64,000 nucleotides of DNA from Certhia americana (Eukaryota > Chordata > Aves > Passeriformes > Certhiidae), in contig CM031864.1 of the NCBI GenBank assembly GCA_018697195.1, positions 30,428,198 to 30,492,197 of the forward strand, given 5' to 3'. Of the stretch, positions 22,201 through 31,745 are shown piece after piece (position 1 is the first letter of the stretch; each line of letters opens with the position of its first letter). Both the position numbers and the translations under genes were made by a program. The notes under the pieces were generated by a model. The model had not been told where the DNA came from and searched no databases. It saw nothing but the letters and a program-made list of their open reading frames with translations.

Positions 22201-24245
22201 GTAAAGAAAGGAAAATAATGCTAAAATATAACATTGGCACAAAAAGCCTCATGATTTTAGGAAGAATAAGGGAGAAATTAAGTTTCCTGTGAATTAACTG
22301 TGACTTGGTTCTCTGTTTTTGTCTTTTGAAAGGCTGCAGTCTGATCTTTGGCTCACTCCTGTACTGGAGAAGATGTGGGGTGGTTTGTGTCATGGACAGT
22401 TGTGCCTGGCCTCGGTTCCAACCTGAGAAGATGGCCTGAAGGACAGAGCATCACCCACTTGTGATGGGCTGCTCGGATTGCCAATCCTGGTGTTCAGCAG
22501 GTGGGGCGAGTGCACTGCAACGAGGATGTGGGCACCAGTTCCTGGAGCTGATTGCTTCCAGGGACAGTAGGGAACACCTCACCCTCCACATCCATGATCG
22601 GGGTCAGCAGGGTCTACGAGCACAGGCAAACCTACAAGACCAAGAGCCTGAGTTTGTTGGCAGCTCCCATGGGAATTGGGGAGGAGGCCTGCAAAGGCTG
22701 CTCGATATTATTTCACATTATTTTTCCCAACTTGCAGCAGCACCATGTCAGAGCTGGCCTGTAGCACAGGCAGCCAAATCCCAAGGCCAGGGGAGAGGCT
22801 GCAGGGTTTTCAGTGCAGTCAGGGCCTGGGGAAGGCAGACTGTGAGGTTAATCTTATCTGTTGCTATCTCTTCTGACTGTCTCAAAGGTTTTCCCTGCTT
22901 TGCAGAATACCTTTAATACCAGGAAATCCATGTGTTTGTGCTTTCCTCTGGGATCTGGAAGTATGAGTTTCTGCATAATGAGGGGCAAGGAAATATTGTC
23001 TGTATGGCCAGGAAAGCGAAGGGGAACGTGGGCTAGCACTGATCCCAAGAACAGCAGGGATGAGCTCAAGGGAGTTTTTCTTTTCTGGAAGTGTTTTTGT
23101 TTGTCAGGTGACCTTGAGAGAACACAAACTTAACGAGGCAGGAGCTGCCCCATGGTGACTGGACGGGGATGTAGCTGGGCCAGCTGAGTTTTGTTGAGGT
23201 TGCACAGCATCTTCTGGGTCCTGGCTTGGGAGTAGCAGCTCCTTAGTGACCCAGATGTCCAGTCCAGGGGGAACTTGGGCCTTTGCAGTGCTGGAGGAGT
23301 TTGATCCCAGAGTGTTGAAGGTTCAAGTTCTGGACAAAATTGAGGAAGGCTTGTACTTGCTGTGGGAAAGGAATTTCTCCTTCCTTGACTAGGCATCTGG
23401 GTGAGGAGAGCCACAGCTCAAGTGTCAGCTGGGAGGATGGCTTTTGGAAGAGAACCAGGGATGAGTTGGAACAAACACAGCAACCCGTGAGTGCTGGTTT
23501 TGTGTCCGTAACTGCACTTCTCCATGTGACCCAAACATCAGGGTTTGAGGAGGCAGAGATTGTAAGTAACTAACAGATTAATTGTTGCTTTGTGATGATG
23601 TTTAGCAGTTCACGCAGACCAAAGCACCAATTTTTGGTCAGGATAATTTTATTTTTTTAAGGCAGTGTCTGGGACATCTCTGGCAAATGCTCTGGTTATG
23701 CTGTGGAGCCCTCAGAATGAAACCAAGAAAAGTTGGGTCTGCAAAAACTGAAGCATTTCCCAGTAAATATTCCCTTAATCAGTGGCCACATGTCTGAGAA
23801 GGAAAACTTATGCAAAATGGGAATTTTTGTAACATCACTCCATAGTAAAGTAACAACAGTGATGTATGCACATATGCACACACACACTCGTTCCAGATAA
23901 GATCAAATAGCCAGCACCCCAAAGTTGGTACACTTCTATTTATTTTTATCATTATGATTATGAAAGATATTTTTTCTTGGACTGACCATTCCAGATAGAA
24001 GTGCTGTAAATGATTCTATCAGCTGCAGCTGGGGATGAGCTTTTTACTTTGCCTGTATCAATGGAGGTACCCCTGGTCTTTCCTGCCTGTAGCCCTTCTT
24101 GCATATCCCAGTCAGTCCTCTGCTCCCTCAAGTCCTGCTCTCTCTGCTTTACTCATCCCTTTCCAGGACCCTGGAATGCATCTCCATTTACACGTCCTGT
24201 TGCCAGTGATTTTGGCAGGTGACTTAGAGGCAGAGATTGGAGCAG
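22201..24245. other. Gene-free unique sequence
   Basis: Includes overlapping frames at 22461-22916, where one + frame has 151 codons, with no recognisable domain. AT-rich words cluster at 23640-23660 and 23930-23975. No mobile element could be assigned. Confidence 0.45.
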
Positions 24246-24395
24246 AGCCGTTGAAGCAATAGTGGGATCTTTTGGAAGGGAGGAAATGCAGAAAGGAGAG
24301 GAAAAAGGAGGCAAAAAGATAGAAGTGGAATGGGGGAGAAGTGCAAAGGGGAAGGTGAAGAGAAAGAAATGAGAGAAAAAGCGAGGATCCAAAAG
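24246..24395 (+). repeat. Polypurine-rich tract
   Basis: About 150 bases are strongly A/G-rich on the + strand, for example GGAAGGGAGGAAATGCAGAA and GAAGGTGAAGAGAAAGAAAT, broken by few pyrimidines. The reverse strand reads as a Phe/Leu/Pro/Ser-rich frame that is purely compositional. Confidence 0.75.
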
Positions 24396-24823
24396 AATGA
24401 CAAATGACTCCTCTGGGCCGTGTTATATGCTGCATAATTTACAGTAAATTGAAATATTGTTAATCCATGAAGGCTGTATTGTTCTCTTTTTGTCTTGGCC
24501 AGCTACTGCTGATGTAAGCAGAAACTCTCTTCTGGGCTGAAGCAGTCAGGAGCCTTGCAAGAGAGCCTGGTGTCCAGACTGGAGCTGGGAGAGGGATTTG
24601 GCCTCTGCTGTGATGACTTTGAGAACTCGGGCTTGGAGGAACCATGGAAATGTGAGGCTGTTGAGCAAGGTTCAGGAGCTTTCAGTCAGTGCTTCTTCTA
24701 CAAAGACTAATAAAAATGCATCTCTAAATCTTGTCCAGGAAGATGTCAGAGCTCTCCTCCAGAGTTAATATGCCTAACACAGAGACCAGCTTAGTCATGA
24801 CAGGATAAAGCATTGTCCTGCTA

Positions 24824-24943
24824 GGAGTTCGTATATCCTGCAAGATAGGATATATGAATATTGGATATATATCATAGGCTATATGAAAATATAGCCTATG
24901 ATATATAAAAATAAATATTTTTGCAGGTTCATATATCCTGCAA
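24824..24943. repeat. AT-rich nested palindrome
   Basis: The core is a perfect inverted repeat. The 19-base arms 24866-24884 and 24889-24907 are separated by GAAA (24885-24888). Further out, AATATT (24857-24862 and 24914-24919) and CCTGCAA/TTGCAGG (24837-24843 and 24921-24927) also pair. A second small hairpin (24828-24839 with 24847-24858, one G:T) overlaps the left side. TTCRTATATCCTGCAA occurs as a direct repeat at both ends (24828 and 24928). No transposon ends or target duplication are clear. Confidence 0.85.
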
Positions 24944-24989
24944 ATCTCACTCCATGAGATGTATAAATGTAACTGGGTGTATATATATT

Positions 24990-25016
24990 TATGTGTGTGT
25001 GTGTATCACTGTGTGT
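24990..25016 (+). repeat. Short (TG)n tract
   Basis: TATGTGTGTGTGTGTATCACTGTGTGT: about six uninterrupted TG units, then an interrupted remainder. Small simple repeat next to the palindromic region. Confidence 0.8.
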
Positions 25017-26099
25017 AAGCTTATGCAGGTATCTGTTTTCTCCCAATAATTCACTAACTCTGCCTGCAGCTTTGCAGACTCCAGGATCCTGGCCAGCTGG
25101 AGCAGGGGAGGCTGCCAAGTCCATCAGGTTGATGGAGCCAGCAGGCTGCTCCACCTGACTGTCTGGAAGCATTCTTTTGCTCTCTTGGGAGCTTCCCAGC
25201 ACATCTCCATTTCCTCTGGAAGAAGGTTTGCCCATGGCTGCCAGCATCTGTGGCAGGTCTTCTTTCCATGGCTGGTGTGGCTGCAAAACCCAGAGAGCCA
25301 TGGCCCTTCTCAGCACTGTTTTAGCCATCTCCCAGCTGCACAAATCCTGGAAATTTCCAAAATGCTGCTCATGAAGCAAATGAAAAGACACAGGGTCTTT
25401 GCTGGTGCATAGCAGTTTTATTGGGATAAAGGGGATGATCTCATTAAGAATTCTGTATATGCCACAACCTGATGAAAACAGTAATAAATCATGGTTTTCT
25501 TTTCTTTCAAAGGAGAGCTTCCTTGTCAGCAGTTGAGAAGATCCTGAGGAGTTCCAAGGTGCGTGAGGAGGTAACAAGGGGACAGCTGAAATTTATATTA
25601 ATGTGAACTTTCCATGCTAATATCAGGAATGATCCTACTGAGAAAGTAAATTCTTTGCTCATGAATCTGGCATTCAGGTGCCCTGCAGGAGCAATGCAGA
25701 GACACAGAAAAGATTTTTCTCCACTTGATCTCAGCATGTGGCTCTCATCTGGTGCTGTGTTCTGTCTGCTCCTTGCCTGGGACAGTGTCAGAAAAAGTGG
25801 GGGGGTTCAAAATTGATCTGTAGGGGGAAGAGCAGGAGTAATCCTGTATTTCTTGCAGCCCAGACTAAAGAAATTGCTCCAACCACACCCTCCCTTCTGG
25901 GTCCTCCTTCCAAGGAGAGATTGTTCACAAGACTTGGAAGCAGAGGTTTGCACAGCACTTTCACTGACAGTCTGCAGTCATGCCCTGCTCTTTCACTGCC
26001 CACTGGATGCTGTTGTCTCTTCCTGCATTTCACACTTGTTCTACACCTGGAAGAGCCATCCCAAATGCAGGCACAGGTGGAGCCCTGAAATGAGAGAGG
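25017..26099. other. Gene-free sequence with a long chance frame
   Basis: A - strand frame of 232 codons (24879-25577) runs through this stretch and into the AT-rich palindrome, which argues against a gene. Its product has no recognisable domain and ends in repeat-encoded Tyr/Ile residues. Opposing + frames overlap it. Confidence 0.5.
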
Positions 26100-26177
26100 G
26101 GAAGAGCAAAGAGATAGGAGAGGTGAAAAAAAGCAACAGCAACTCACCCAGGATATCCAGTGGATCAACAAGCAGGT
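26100..26177 (+). repeat. 78-bp direct repeat, left copy
   Basis: Pairs with 26613-26690 in the same orientation, with about 12-14 differences and no long gap. Shared words include GCAAAGAGATAGGAGAGGTG and ACAAGCAGGT. The left copy ends at the base before the LTR, and the right copy starts at the base after it. Confidence 0.9.
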
Positions 26178-26612
26178 TGCCTTAAGTTTTAGCTTTTATA
26201 TTTTCCAGATTCTGTACTGCATTGGTGTGTGACTCTGAATTTCATATAAAGTGTCAGCGAGCTCTCCTCACAGCTCAGGCACACACAACAATCCTTTGCC
26301 AACCCCAGAACCAAGGACACCAAAGCTGCAGCTTCAGCCCCAAAAGTGCAAACAGCAGAGAATTGAGGAGAGCAATCTGGGAGGGTGGGACTGCAGAACC
26401 TGGAGCTGGAATTGGACAATGAACCCCAATCTGGAAATGGACCAAAACTGATAAAAGTGTGAGAACTCCTGACTTGGGGCCCATCTTGGGTGTAGCTCTG
26501 GCCAGGCTCTTGCACTGCCCAAGGTGTGACCTGTGAAGGCCTTTTAATAAATCCCTGCTTTATTCCTTTAACGCTGTCCTGCCTCTGCTCCAGGGAGCCT
26601 ATCCCTGCATCA
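26178..26612 (+). mobile_element. Solo LTR, copy 2, without target duplication
   Basis: Same family as 15072 and 43749. It ends GCATCA but begins TGCCTTAAG, missing the first three bases (TGA) of the family start. TATAAA is at 26245-26250 and AATAAA at 26546-26551, so sense is +. It is nearly identical to copy 3 (roughly 3% different by eye) and so fairly young. No 4-bp duplication is present. The flanks instead form a diverged 78-bp direct repeat. A - strand open frame of 202 codons crossing this LTR is chance. Confidence 0.85.
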
Positions 26613-26690
26613 GGAGCAGCAAAGAGATAGGAGAGGTGGAAAAAAGCACCAGCCACTAGCCCAGGATGTTCAGTAGCTCCACAAGCAGGT
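26613..26690 (+). repeat. 78-bp direct repeat, right copy
   Basis: Right partner of 26100-26177, about 15-17% different. It starts immediately after the terminal CA of the LTR. The repeat unit itself resembles no element I recognise. Confidence 0.9.
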
Positions 26691-28299
26691 ACCATCAGTG
26701 TGTTTGTGAAACAAGCCAAGACAGAAGTATCCTCCCTGAGCCTGGCTGACTCAAGCAGTGGCTCTCTTCTCCCTGTCCTGAAGTGTGAGGTGTTCACCCT
26801 AGCAAGGAATCCATCACTCTTTGTTCAGCTTGTCACACAGAGAAGAGACATGCAGCCCCATGCTCTTCCTCTCTTTTTTAACACAGAGGCTCCTAAGCTG
26901 TGGCAAAGAACCCTGACGACCTTCTTTATGTCTTTTGGAGCACTTACACTTGTATTGTTCAGCTTTGAATAGAGGGTTTTTAAAAATAGTTGGTTCTCCA
27001 GACCAATTACAGACTTTTATAACCTCGCCAACCAACCATGGATCAAGGGTGGGAAATGCTATTTTGGGAAATATGGTGCCAATTTTTCTTATTTTCTCAC
27101 TGTTGCTTTGGGTTTGTTTTGTTTTTTTAATACAACAAGAATTCAGGTAAAGAAGAACTACATGTGTGAAGGCGGTGAGGATTAGTGAAGAAGCAAGTGG
27201 GAGATTTTTAAAAATTTTTTTTTTGCTTATGTGGAAGGGGAGAAAAAATAAGACAGCTGCTTGTGGAAACATGGGAGGTCTCCAGTGTAATGAATAATAA
27301 TTTCAAAAGTATTTTTTGAGATTTGAACAGTATTTATATGCAAATACTGTCTCAGAAGGTAGTGGGAAAAGACCAACAGTTTTCCTAACATTGGCTGGGA
27401 AACAAAATTTGCAGTTCTGGAAGACTTGCCATTTCCATAGGAACCAGAGGAGATGAAGTAGAAAGACTTAACAGAGGTGATTAAAAAGTATTTTATACTG
27501 AAAACAAACTTTCTAGCTGAATGACATAAATTACTTCTAAGGGAGCAAATGGCTTTCTAGCAAGTTTAAAAAAGCAAGTATCTGCCCTTTATTGTTAGAG
27601 AGCCTTGGAGAGCAATGAGCTCAGCACAACCTTAGAGGAACAGTGGGCACATTTTCTGAGGTGCTGGAAATCTAGTTTATGCTACCAGAATTTTGGGGGT
27701 CCTGTTAAAATTTAAATACATGCAAAAAAAACCCTACATGCTCCATAAATCAAGAAAGGACCTTCACTACTTTGCATTGCTCTGAACAGAGGTTGGAGAT
27801 GGATGATGTGGGGAGAACACTTCATCCCACTGTTGGTTGTTTGGGGAATTTTAACAAGAGAAAAAATTATGGCTGATATCCTGCCTAATTTAAGGTTTTG
27901 CATTATAAAAAGAAAAAAAAAAAGATCCGCCTACTTTTGTGTTTTGTTTTGGTTATTTCAGCAGTAATAATTTTGTGGTTTCTGTAGTCACCTTCCCAAA
28001 GAAGGGAGCCATCACAAACAAACGAGCTACTTCCTCTGCAAGGCTATTTCTGTTTTGGTTTATTAGTGAGCTAAAAAAAGAGCTTTGATCTACCCTCCAG
28101 CTTGATATGTTATGAAATATTTTCATCAAACTCTGCCCTTAATTGAACTCATATTAATCTCAGCAAGATTAATGCAGATCTATGTTCTTAGGGGTTTCAG
28201 ATGAGATCTTGCAGTTGGACCTCGCTGGTGTTGTGTTCAGTGAACACCACTGGAGGGGCAGAGATGTTTCTACAGAAAATTCATTGCAGGTTTTGGGGG
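26691..28299. other. Gene-free, AT-rich sequence
   Basis: Contains T-rich and A-rich stretches (27115-27130, 27205-27225, 27905-27922) and short frames only. Nothing resembling a gene or intact mobile element. AT content rises from about 26.9 kb. Confidence 0.5.
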
Positions 28300-28440
28300 T
28301 AAGAGCAAATGCATTTGGCCTGAAGCACAATTAATGCATTGCCTAAAGTTTGCCAGTATGTGTTGGTCCTTCTCCCACTGAAGTTGATGGCAAAACTCCC
28401 ATGGAATTCAGCAAAGTGGGGTGGAATCCATACAGAAATT
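28300..28440 (+). repeat. Old interspersed repeat with GAAGTCAATGG-type core
   Basis: The stretch 'tcccactgaagttgatggca' (28372-28391), then 'aaactcccatggaattca' and 'aaagtgggg' follows a familiar reptile and bird repeat, TCCCACTGAAGTCAATGGCA / AAACTCCCATTGACTTCAA, with the second half decayed. It is in the same group as 11235-11410 and 11575-11635. The 5' limit is a guess. Confidence 0.55.
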
Positions 28441-29685
28441 ATTTTTCCCAGAACAGCTTTGCAATAACCAGTGGATTTGCAAACTCCTCACTCTGACACA
28501 TTGAAATAATTTGGGACTTTAATTCCATTTTGCTTTAATTGAACTTACCCTGCATCTGAGTCTTCCTAAATGGCTTGCTATGCCTAAAATATGTGCAGGC
28601 ATGTTTGCACTCTCTGAGGGAACATGGAGGTTAAACTGGAAGGCGAGGTTATGTTAGCAAGGATATTTTCTTTTTATACTGCTTCCAAAGGCAACCCTGT
28701 TTTGGGCTCACTGCTCTGCCCTGACCGCTCTGTGCCTCTCCATCCCAAATCATGCTGGGATTTGATGATAAAGCACATCCTCTTTCCAGGAGCCCTGCCA
28801 ACCCCTACATCCTAACTCACTGGTGTTCTGGTACCTTAGGCACTTTGTGGTCAGGAGGCAGACTGCAAATGTGGGTATGTCCAAAACCTCTGGAGGAAGA
28901 GAAGGAATTTCTTACAGAGCTGCTGTTGTCCATTTGATTCCCAGTTCCTTTGTTTTAGTGTTTCTCGGGCTGTGCCAGCTGAGACAGCTCTTAGCTGGAT
29001 ACCAGCACTTGCAGGGCCTGATTTGGTTCATGTCTTCTATAAAAGTTTTCCATCTCTGACCAAGGCATTTCACATCAGGGTAAAAATGCGAGTAAATCAG
29101 AGCTGGCACCTCTCCCAGACATATCAATTCCCTTAATTCCCTTTTTCCTGTGGCTTTGGGACAATCAAAACAGGGAATGTTTCCATTGCTGTACCTTTAT
29201 GAAAGTACAATATGTGAACGCCATCTCCTGAGTGCATCCAGTGCATTTCCTTGCCTTGGTCGTTACAAAAGCTTTCCCTGGAAATTATGTGGGAATCAAT
29301 CTCTGGGCAGGGCTTGGCTCCAGGGAAGATCAAAACCCCCAATGTGACAGCTAATGAAACAAGGAGAAAGAAGATGGAAGTTGTCACTCCCAGCTGGCCA
29401 ACACCAACACAGTCCCAAGGCAACGAGAGCCAAGGGTGTCTGCTTGAAAAATTTGGAGAGACCTGGGCAGGGGGTGGTCAGAGAGAGGGCTGCTCTGAGG
29501 CCAGTTTTCCTGGCTGGAAAAGCCATTTGCAGCAATGGAGGAGCAGTGGAGGCCGCTCATCCTCTCTGAGGGGACATGTACTGTCTTTTTTAAGATCCAG
29601 GACAAACTGGCATTATTCAGCATCCCTGGGGTGGTGGTGCTTTACCATGGAACTGAGCTGGGTGGGGTGCACAGAGCAGGGTGTG
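28441..29685. other. Gene-free unique sequence
   Basis: Overlapping frames on both strands, the longest being 148 codons on + at 29251-29697. None has a domain. No mobile element was recognised. Confidence 0.5.
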
Positions 29686-29972
29686 GGTATAAATTGATAG
29701 AGGTATAAATTGATAGAGGCACAGGATCCAGGGGTACAAACTGATAGGGGCACAGGATCCAGGGGTACAAACTGATAGGGGCACAGGATCCAGGGGTACA
29801 AACTGATTGATAGAGACACAGGATCCAGGGATATAAACTGAAGGCACGTAATCCAGGGATATAAACTGATAGAGGTACAGGATCCAGGGATATGAACTGA
29901 TAGAAGCACAGGATCTAAGGGTATGAACTGATAGAATCACAGGATCCAGGGGTAAAAACTGAAGGCACAGGA
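29686..29972 (+). repeat. Minisatellite, about 31-bp unit, about 9 copies
   Basis: The unit runs CACAGGATCCAGGGGTACAA then ACTGATAGGGG (31 bases). Two neighbouring copies (29720-29750 and 29751-29781) are identical. Others vary by 1-4 bases or by small indels, such as a GATT insertion near 29806 and shorter units of about 28. The centre is most regular and both ends are degenerate. Most units keep GGATCC. Frames on the - strand carry a repeated YPWILC-like peptide that is purely a repeat product. Confidence 0.95.
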
Positions 29973-31584
29973 ACTTCCAGGACAGACTGGCAGAACTGGA
30001 GCCAGGCCTGTCTGTAATGAGCCTGTTTATCTCTAAAGCAGCATTTCTCAGACCCTGATCCACAAGCCTTTGGTGGTCAATAAAGCATCCAGCAGTGGCT
30101 CATGAAACAATGGGAAACCCTCTCTCTCCCCTCCAGAAGCTACAGAAGCATGCACACCAACAAAATGGGAGAAAATAAAAGCTAATATAGATTACCTTTC
30201 AAATTTCAGCCTTTTGTTTATTTGATTTGATATTTAAAATATATACAAGTTGGTCTTCTGATTATTGTGCTTTTTCTGAAAAAAGGCTAATCCTTGGATT
30301 TGAGAAGTTTAAAAAATGTGGCTCTGAGGGTGCTATTTTTGGAGCCAATTACAACAGCATTGAAATGTTGAAAGATTCCTTTTATTTGTTGAAAGATTAG
30401 GCTGAAGCCCTTCAGTCTATAAAAGAATAATAAACCTTAGCAGGATAAAATCCTTCATTGCAATGAGGATACAAAAGCCACCTCACAGTGCTATGAGGCC
30501 TGGGTGGAGGCACAGGGCTGGCAGAGCTGGCATTGATAATTACTAAAGTTATCAGTGCCAGAAAAAAAGACTGTGATCTCTTGCTGCTTTCATACAGAAT
30601 CTCATCTTCCACCTCCTGCCCTCATCTTGGACAGCATCTGCAAAATGAGATGTGTTCACGTGGTGTCCCCAGAACCTTTAGTGTCCTTCAGTCTTGTACC
30701 ATCCACTCCAAAATGAGTTGTTGGAATGGAAGGACTGGCAAATTCTGAAGTCCTGGAGAGAAAATGAGCTCTACTGACCTTTTCTTCCTGGCAAGTTTTG
30801 TCATCTGGGCTGCTTGGGGCTGGGGTCCAGGCTTGCAGCTGAGTAGAGTTTGATTTTCAGGTAACCCTGCTTAGATGAGCAGTTTCTGGGTTATTTATAA
30901 ACCACCAGGAGTCATCACCAGGACAGTGATGGTTGTGTAGCTGTGCCTGCCACTGATTTCATGCACATTGGCTGCACATGCAGGAGGGTATGGCTGAGCT
31001 GAGGAGCTTTCCAAAGGAATGGTAGGTTTAAGGAGAGGCCAAGGTACAGAGATTAAATGGAAAAATAAACCTGCATGGAAAGACCAGGCATGCCTTTGTC
31101 TTGTCTGCCTGAAACAACACAAATTCAGCAGTGGGAATGGCAAGAAGCACCTTGGGGCAAGGGGTATGTGGCACAAACAGCAGGTGACATTGGGGCCCTG
31201 GGTTCTGGGCTGGGAGCCACTTGTCCCTGCAGTCACAAGAAGCAAGAACTTCTCAGCCAGTGAATGAGCCTGAGGCCTGATGGCAACTGTGGGTCACGTC
31301 CAACAACCTCAGTCACCACTTTTGCTTTTGGAAGTTCTGTCCAGCCCTTTTCCTCCCAAACTGAGCACTGATCCTGCCATCCCAGCCCATTCTGCTGGGA
31401 TGTTGCATTACCTCTCACACTGGACTATTTGTGGAGCCCTAACAGAGCCTGAAAAACATCACATGGTGCCTCTCACTGTTGTCTTAGCCAAGTTTCAGTG
31501 TGATTAATCACACTGTTCCTGCCTAAAGTTCCCCTCAATCACCATGATTTTAATTCCTTCCATTTAGTTTCTGGGTGGTGTGTT
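29973..31584. other. Gene-free unique sequence
   Basis: AT-rich at 30170-30320, otherwise mixed. Open frames are short and opposed on the two strands. No gene, RNA gene or mobile element could be supported. Confidence 0.5.
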
Positions 31585-31745
31585 ACATGGAGCAGCACTG
31601 TTCTCATCTGTTAGATGCCTCAGTTTCACCCCACTCCCTAGCAAATGAGGTGATTCCCTTGTGTCTCTTATTACTTCCCAGGACCGTGGTGAGGATTAAT
31701 AAGCAGGCATTTGCAAATGTGTGTAATCCTCTGAGTAAAGGGTTT
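31585..31745 (+). repeat. MIR/L2-like ancient repeat relic
   Basis: The stretch 'tcatctgttagatgcctcag' and 'tttcaccc' is followed by 'cttattacttccca', 'gtggtgaggattaataagca' and 'tttgcaaatgtgtgtaa'. This is the MIR/L2 tail order: CTCAGTTTCC..CATCTGTAA..TAATACCTACC..GTTGTGAGGATTAA..ATGTAAAG. Orientation is +. It is diverged but collinear over about 150 bases. Confidence 0.55.

Noticed and set aside
24879..25577. 232-codon - strand frame
   Set aside because: It runs into the AT-rich palindrome and the TG repeat, has no domain, and is overlapped by + frames.
26100..26690. 78-bp flanks as a genuine integration target duplication
   Set aside because: Retroviral integrases make 4-6 bp duplications, and the flanks are much more diverged than the LTR's own age suggests.
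26189..26797. 202-codon - strand frame
   Set aside because: It reads antisense through a solo LTR and its 78-bp flank, and similar antisense frames occur in the sister LTRs. It is a repeat by-product, not a gene.
29613..30063. - strand frames with a repeated YPWILC-like peptide
   Set aside because: The peptide repeat is the minisatellite read in frame. There is no start context, domain or evidence of a gene.
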